The position numbers and the translations under genes were made by a program. Positions 61,040 to 64,000 of a DNA stretch of 64,000 nucleotides are shown piece after piece. Each line of letters begins with the position of its first letter. Positions within the stretch are counted from its first letter, which is position 1. Source of the DNA: Chitinophagaceae bacterium (GTDB taxonomy: Bacteria > Bacteroidota > Bacteroidia > Chitinophagales > Chitinophagaceae); contig CANBQT010000007.1 in NCBI GenBank assembly GCA_947371755.1, positions 1 to 64,000 on the forward strand, in the 5' to 3' direction. The notes beneath the pieces are model-generated. The model was not told the origin of the DNA, did no database searches, and saw only the letters and a program-made list of their open reading frames with translations.

Positions 61040-63733
61040 TTATTTTTTTTGCCCCTTATTGAGTTTAATGAAATAAATCACAACATTGGAATTCAAGTCG
61101 CTCGATACGCTAACCTCCGTTCTTTTATTATCTGCATCTGTAATAACCATTAATGCAGAATTGGGAGGTGTTAACCCGAGATTTTCAGCAAAAAATATCA
61201 TCTCATTCTTACTTTGATCATTATCTAATTTTACAAAGAAACTGATCGGTTTATTCACCTGAAGTAATTCTTTGTATACAAGGATTTGCTTATTAAAAAT
61301 AACCGAAACAGTATCGTAATCGAATACCCCGTTATCATACAGATCAATCCGAACAAAGTCAGAAGTCGAATAAATCTGTAATGGCTTTTTAGGAATCCTT
61401 TTTGTCATTTCATTGATGATATCGGTCTCTTTAAGCCTTGGTGTCATATCCAGCATTTCGATCATCTGTATTTTTTTACCAGCTGCTACTGCTACTATTT
61501 TCTCATTTTTATTTTCAATGAGAGTTGGAATCTTTTCTACCTGAGCATTGGTTTTTTTAGCTCTCTTGATATTTGTTTCAGTACTTATTAAATAAGCCGA
61601 ATCTTTTGTATCTGGCACAACAGGAATTGATTTTTTTATTTCCTCTTTGAATGGGGTAACAGTTTTAAGTGCCACGGAAGTTTCTACACTCTTTTTTTCA
61701 GTTTGAACAAAATTTGTATCAACATCCAATTTCAATTTTTTAGTGATTGCATAAAATTCTGGGGAATGATAATTGGAATCTGCTTTGATTTTAGTTATAT
61801 CAAGCTCCCTTCCTGAAGGAATCCATTTTGGTTTTGTTCCTTTGGTGATAATCAGATCAGATCTTCTATTAGCCAATTGTTTACCACTATTATAAGTAGT
61901 ATCTTCTTTACATTGCATGATAAAGTGCTCTTTACCAAAAAAGTCGATATTGATTCTCGAAGTATTAATTCCTTTACTCATCAAATACCACCTTACGGAT
62001 TCAGATCTTTTTCTAGATAACCGAATATTTGCTTCAATAGAACCTTTACAATCTGTAAATGACGCAACCAATATATTTAATTCAGGGTTCTTCGCTAAAA
62101 CAGAAACTATTTCATCCAGTTGAGAAAAATCCTCATTTCGAACTTTAGAACTGGCGAAGTTATAATAGACATTTCTTCTAATAAAGGTGATTGCATTGAT
62201 AGAATCCATGGAATGTTTCTCAACACTTTCTTTTCCAATTGGCTTTTCAGTAATTACAAGCTCTGGCTCAGGCAATGCAGCTACGACCATTGTCATAATA
62301 GCAGTATCATTTTTAATGGTATCTTTTTTAAGAGCAATATTTTTTACGCTATCAACACTTTTAATTTTTACCGTTTTAAAAATCTCTAAACAACAAGAAG
62401 AAAATCTGTCTGAACTCAGATAACCTGTATCTGATCCATATATTTTATAATATTCATCATCTTTCACAGAATTATAAGGTGCACCTAAATGCATTACTGG
62501 ATCATTCCATTGGTTTTGAGTAATAGATCCAGTGGTTTCAAAAATATCTAAGCCTCCCATGCCCAATCTTCCATCTGTACTAAAAGTGAGTGTTGATTCA
62601 GGTGCATAATAAAATGGGGTCACTTCGTTTGCTGCAGTATTAATATTAGCTCCTAAATTCAACGCATTCCCTATAGGTTTATCTCCTTCCATTGCAACCA
62701 ACCATAAATCGTATTTTCCATAACCACCAGGTTGGTTAGAAGAAAATAAAAGATATTTTCCATCAGATGAAATAAATGGTTGTTTAGATTGGTAACCTTT
62801 TACATTAACTGGTGAAGGCAACATTATTGGGTTTGACCATTTTGAATTGGCATCTGGCCTTTTCATAATATAAATGGCAAATGGCTGTACTCCAGATTTA
62901 ACATCTTCCTTCCAAGCAGTAAGGAATACAGTATTTCCATCACTAGAAAAAGAGTTTGCTGCCATGTTTACATCATCTGCAATTTGATCAATTGCCTTAT
63001 TTACATAGCCCCTTACAAAATCTCCTTTATATAATCGTAATGGGTAAATTTTTTGTTGTTGTTTATTTACTTCATGTCTAGAGCTACTAAACCAATATTC
63101 TTTTTCATTCAATTTTTCTAAAGCAAAATTTGAACCATCCTCAGAGGAAGTTGCTTTTAATTTAGAAATAGTAGCAGCTGGCTTCAGTGATTTATTAGAA
63201 ATAATAAGATTACAAGATGCAATTCCTTGTAATGCCTTATCAACATAACTGTCTTTGTTGTGATATTTTTTCAAAAAGGAATCAAATGCAGTCAATGCTT
63301 TTTCAGGATCATTGTTTGCAAGTAAACAATACCCGTACCATAATTGCGCTAAGGGAAATTGAGGATCTCTTGATGCTATATATTGCTGATACTGAGTTGC
63401 AGCATCCTGATAATGTTCATATAATCTATATGATTCTGCAAGTTTATAAGTTACTCGATTAATGCCCGACTCCTCAACTTTGTGGATCGGAGTTTTTGAA
63501 TATGACTGAACAGGAAAAACTAATGATTCGGATGCTTCAGTTATCGGAGTTTCATATAGGATACTAGAGTATAATATTGCTGCATTATAATAATTCTTTT
63601 TTTGAAAACTTTCATCTGCCTTACGCTCAATTTTCTTAGCAGACTGTGCCCAAATATATCCAGTACCTGCCATTGAAAATATCAATGCAGTAACTGTAAG
63701 GATAATATATTTTTTATTTATAGTCTTGGGCAT
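61040..63733 (-). CDS. TPR-PD40-OmpA protein (T9SS/gliding-associated)
   Basis: An 897-residue envelope protein. It has an N-terminal membrane or signal helix (about 8-29), TPR-like helices (about 35-180), a WD40-like/PD40 propeller (about 190-450, with repeats such as FISSDGKYLLFSS and TFSTDGRLGMGG), and an OmpA-type peptidoglycan-binding domain (about 515-630: NYNFASSK-like start, LSRKRSESVRWYL, NRRSDLII). A basic linker and a C-terminal beta domain with LYDNGVFDYDTVSV follow. Members often sit beside PorP/SprF genes and tie outer-membrane machinery to the cell wall. Its start overlaps the preceding SprF-like gene by 16 bp. Confidence 0.85.
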   Translation of the reverse strand: MPKTINKKYIILTVTALIFSMAGTGYIWAQSAKKIERKADESFQKKNYYNAAILYSSILYETPITEASESLVFPVQSYSKTPIHKVEESGINRVTYKLAESYRLYEHYQDAATQYQQYIASRDPQFPLAQLWYGYCLLANNDPEKALTAFDSFLKKYHNKDSYVDKALQGIASCNLIISNKSLKPAATISKLKATSSEDGSNFALEKLNEKEYWFSSSRHEVNKQQQKIYPLRLYKGDFVRGYVNKAIDQIADDVNMAANSFSSDGNTVFLTAWKEDVKSGVQPFAIYIMKRPDANSKWSNPIMLPSPVNVKGYQSKQPFISSDGKYLLFSSNQPGGYGKYDLWLVAMEGDKPIGNALNLGANINTAANEVTPFYYAPESTLTFSTDGRLGMGGLDIFETTGSITQNQWNDPVMHLGAPYNSVKDDEYYKIYGSDTGYLSSDRFSSCCLEIFKTVKIKSVDSVKNIALKKDTIKNDTAIMTMVVAALPEPELVITEKPIGKESVEKHSMDSINAITFIRRNVYYNFASSKVRNEDFSQLDEIVSVLAKNPELNILVASFTDCKGSIEANIRLSRKRSESVRWYLMSKGINTSRINIDFFGKEHFIMQCKEDTTYNSGKQLANRRSDLIITKGTKPKWIPSGRELDITKIKADSNYHSPEFYAITKKLKLDVDTNFVQTEKKSVETSVALKTVTPFKEEIKKSIPVVPDTKDSAYLISTETNIKRAKKTNAQVEKIPTLIENKNEKIVAVAAGKKIQMIEMLDMTPRLKETDIINEMTKRIPKKPLQIYSTSDFVRIDLYDNGVFDYDTVSVIFNKQILVYKELLQVNKPISFFVKLDNDQSKNEMIFFAENLGLTPPNSALMVITDADNKRTEVSVSSDLNSNVVIYFIKLNKGQKK

Positions 63734-64000
63734 ACAAATTTTGTAACAGGTGTATTTTTAGGATTTACGAAACTTATCGACAATTCATAACCTCCATTAT
63801 TTGTAGACGCAGTTTTTAGTTGCGATGTATTAAAGTCATAACTAAAACCAATGGTTAATCCATTAATATGTATTCCCACATTCGGTGCAATTGCATCTTT
63901 AACTCTATAATTAGCACCAAATATTAAGTCTTTATACGGATCGATTTTTAAATCAAATGAAAGTCCTGCAATTAATTCATTGCTTCCTCCCTGATTCAGA
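63718..64000 (-). CDS. PorP/SprF-family protein, partial (3' end only)
   Basis: The frame enters from the right edge. Its last ~94 residues include DLIFGANYRVKDAIAPNVGI and IGFSYDFNTSQLKTAS, then ELSISF, ending FVCPRL, the typical PorP/SprF terminus. The 5' part lies outside the window. It overlaps the downstream TPR-PD40-OmpA gene by 16 bp, so the two form an operon. Confidence 0.85.
   Translation of the reverse strand, partial: LNQGGSNELIAGLSFDLKIDPYKDLIFGANYRVKDAIAPNVGIHINGLTIGFSYDFNTSQLKTASTNNGGYELSISFVNPKNTPVTKFVCPRL

Overview
The window looks like ordinary chromosome from a Bacteroidota bacterium, probably a member of the Chitinophagaceae or a close relative. The evidence is an AT-rich sequence, two PorP/SprF-like proteins, a PorW/SprE homologue, type A and type B (CHU_C) type IX secretion (T9SS) C-terminal domains, MBG and PKD repeat proteins, a NagB-PIG-L fusion and promoters of the Bacteroidota form TTTG-N19-TAnnTTTG. 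I saw no rRNA, CRISPR array, insertion sequence, integrase or phage gene. The family-level assignment is inference.

Layout. 1-2.4 kb: a PAS histidine kinase with a single-domain response regulator, then a small XRE regulator. 2.4-9.6 kb: a minus-strand run (M23-like membrane stub, AtpZ, a small membrane protein, SprT-like metalloprotein) divergent from porW/sprE and a class A penicillin-binding protein. 9.6-15.3 kb: amino-acid catabolism (hutI-hutG for histidine, then an arginine deiminase homologue and a CtlX-type citrulline hydrolase) with an isolated CrtA-like monooxygenase between them. 15.3-19.8 kb: a CHAD protein, an RmlD-like reductase and the glycolytic pair pfkA-pyk, which has a good promoter and a strong terminator. 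19.8-25.3 kb: CocE-type hydrolase, GH20 hexosaminidase and a NagB-deacetylase fusion, which fit uptake and catabolism of amino sugars. 25.4-28.9 kb: a PAP2/sphingomyelin-synthase-like membrane protein, an outer-membrane beta-barrel, a PhyH dioxygenase and an SDR. 28.9-32.6 kb: tRNA-Arg(ACG), two tandem paralogous small secreted proteins, a cyclase-family lipoprotein and an HD-YitT fusion.

33-39 kb holds a 2005-residue secreted protein with a subtilase-like domain, six MBG repeats, a run of 18-bp micro-repeats and a T9SS sorting domain. It is followed by a TPR-linked membrane class III adenylate cyclase, a DEAD-box helicase, a phosphonatase-like HAD hydrolase and an RCC1-like secreted protein with no recognisable sorting domain. 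45.7-50 kb is a glycoside locus (DUF1080 plus a Tat-type Gfo/Idh/MocA oxidoreductase, divergent from a GH29 fucosidase). 50.4-64 kb starts with a degenerate receiver protein. It continues with a 2970-residue surface protein built of two alternating Ig-like module types and ending in CHU_C, followed by a PorP/SprF partner. Converging on it is an OmpA/PD40 protein preceded by a second, partial PorP/SprF gene.

The strongest theme is cell-surface display and motility through T9SS: a core component (PorW), several substrates and their SprF-type partners. Around this sits a scavenging metabolism for amino sugars, fucosides and amino acids. The items most worth a second look are the tandem small secreted proteins with duplicated leaders, the codon-level GKAIVS repeats, the mirror-ordered module array in the 9-kb gene with a direct-repeat element upstream, and the HD-YitT fusion. 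I saw no clearly new multi-gene defence or mobile system. All family calls come from reading motifs and from memory, with no database search.
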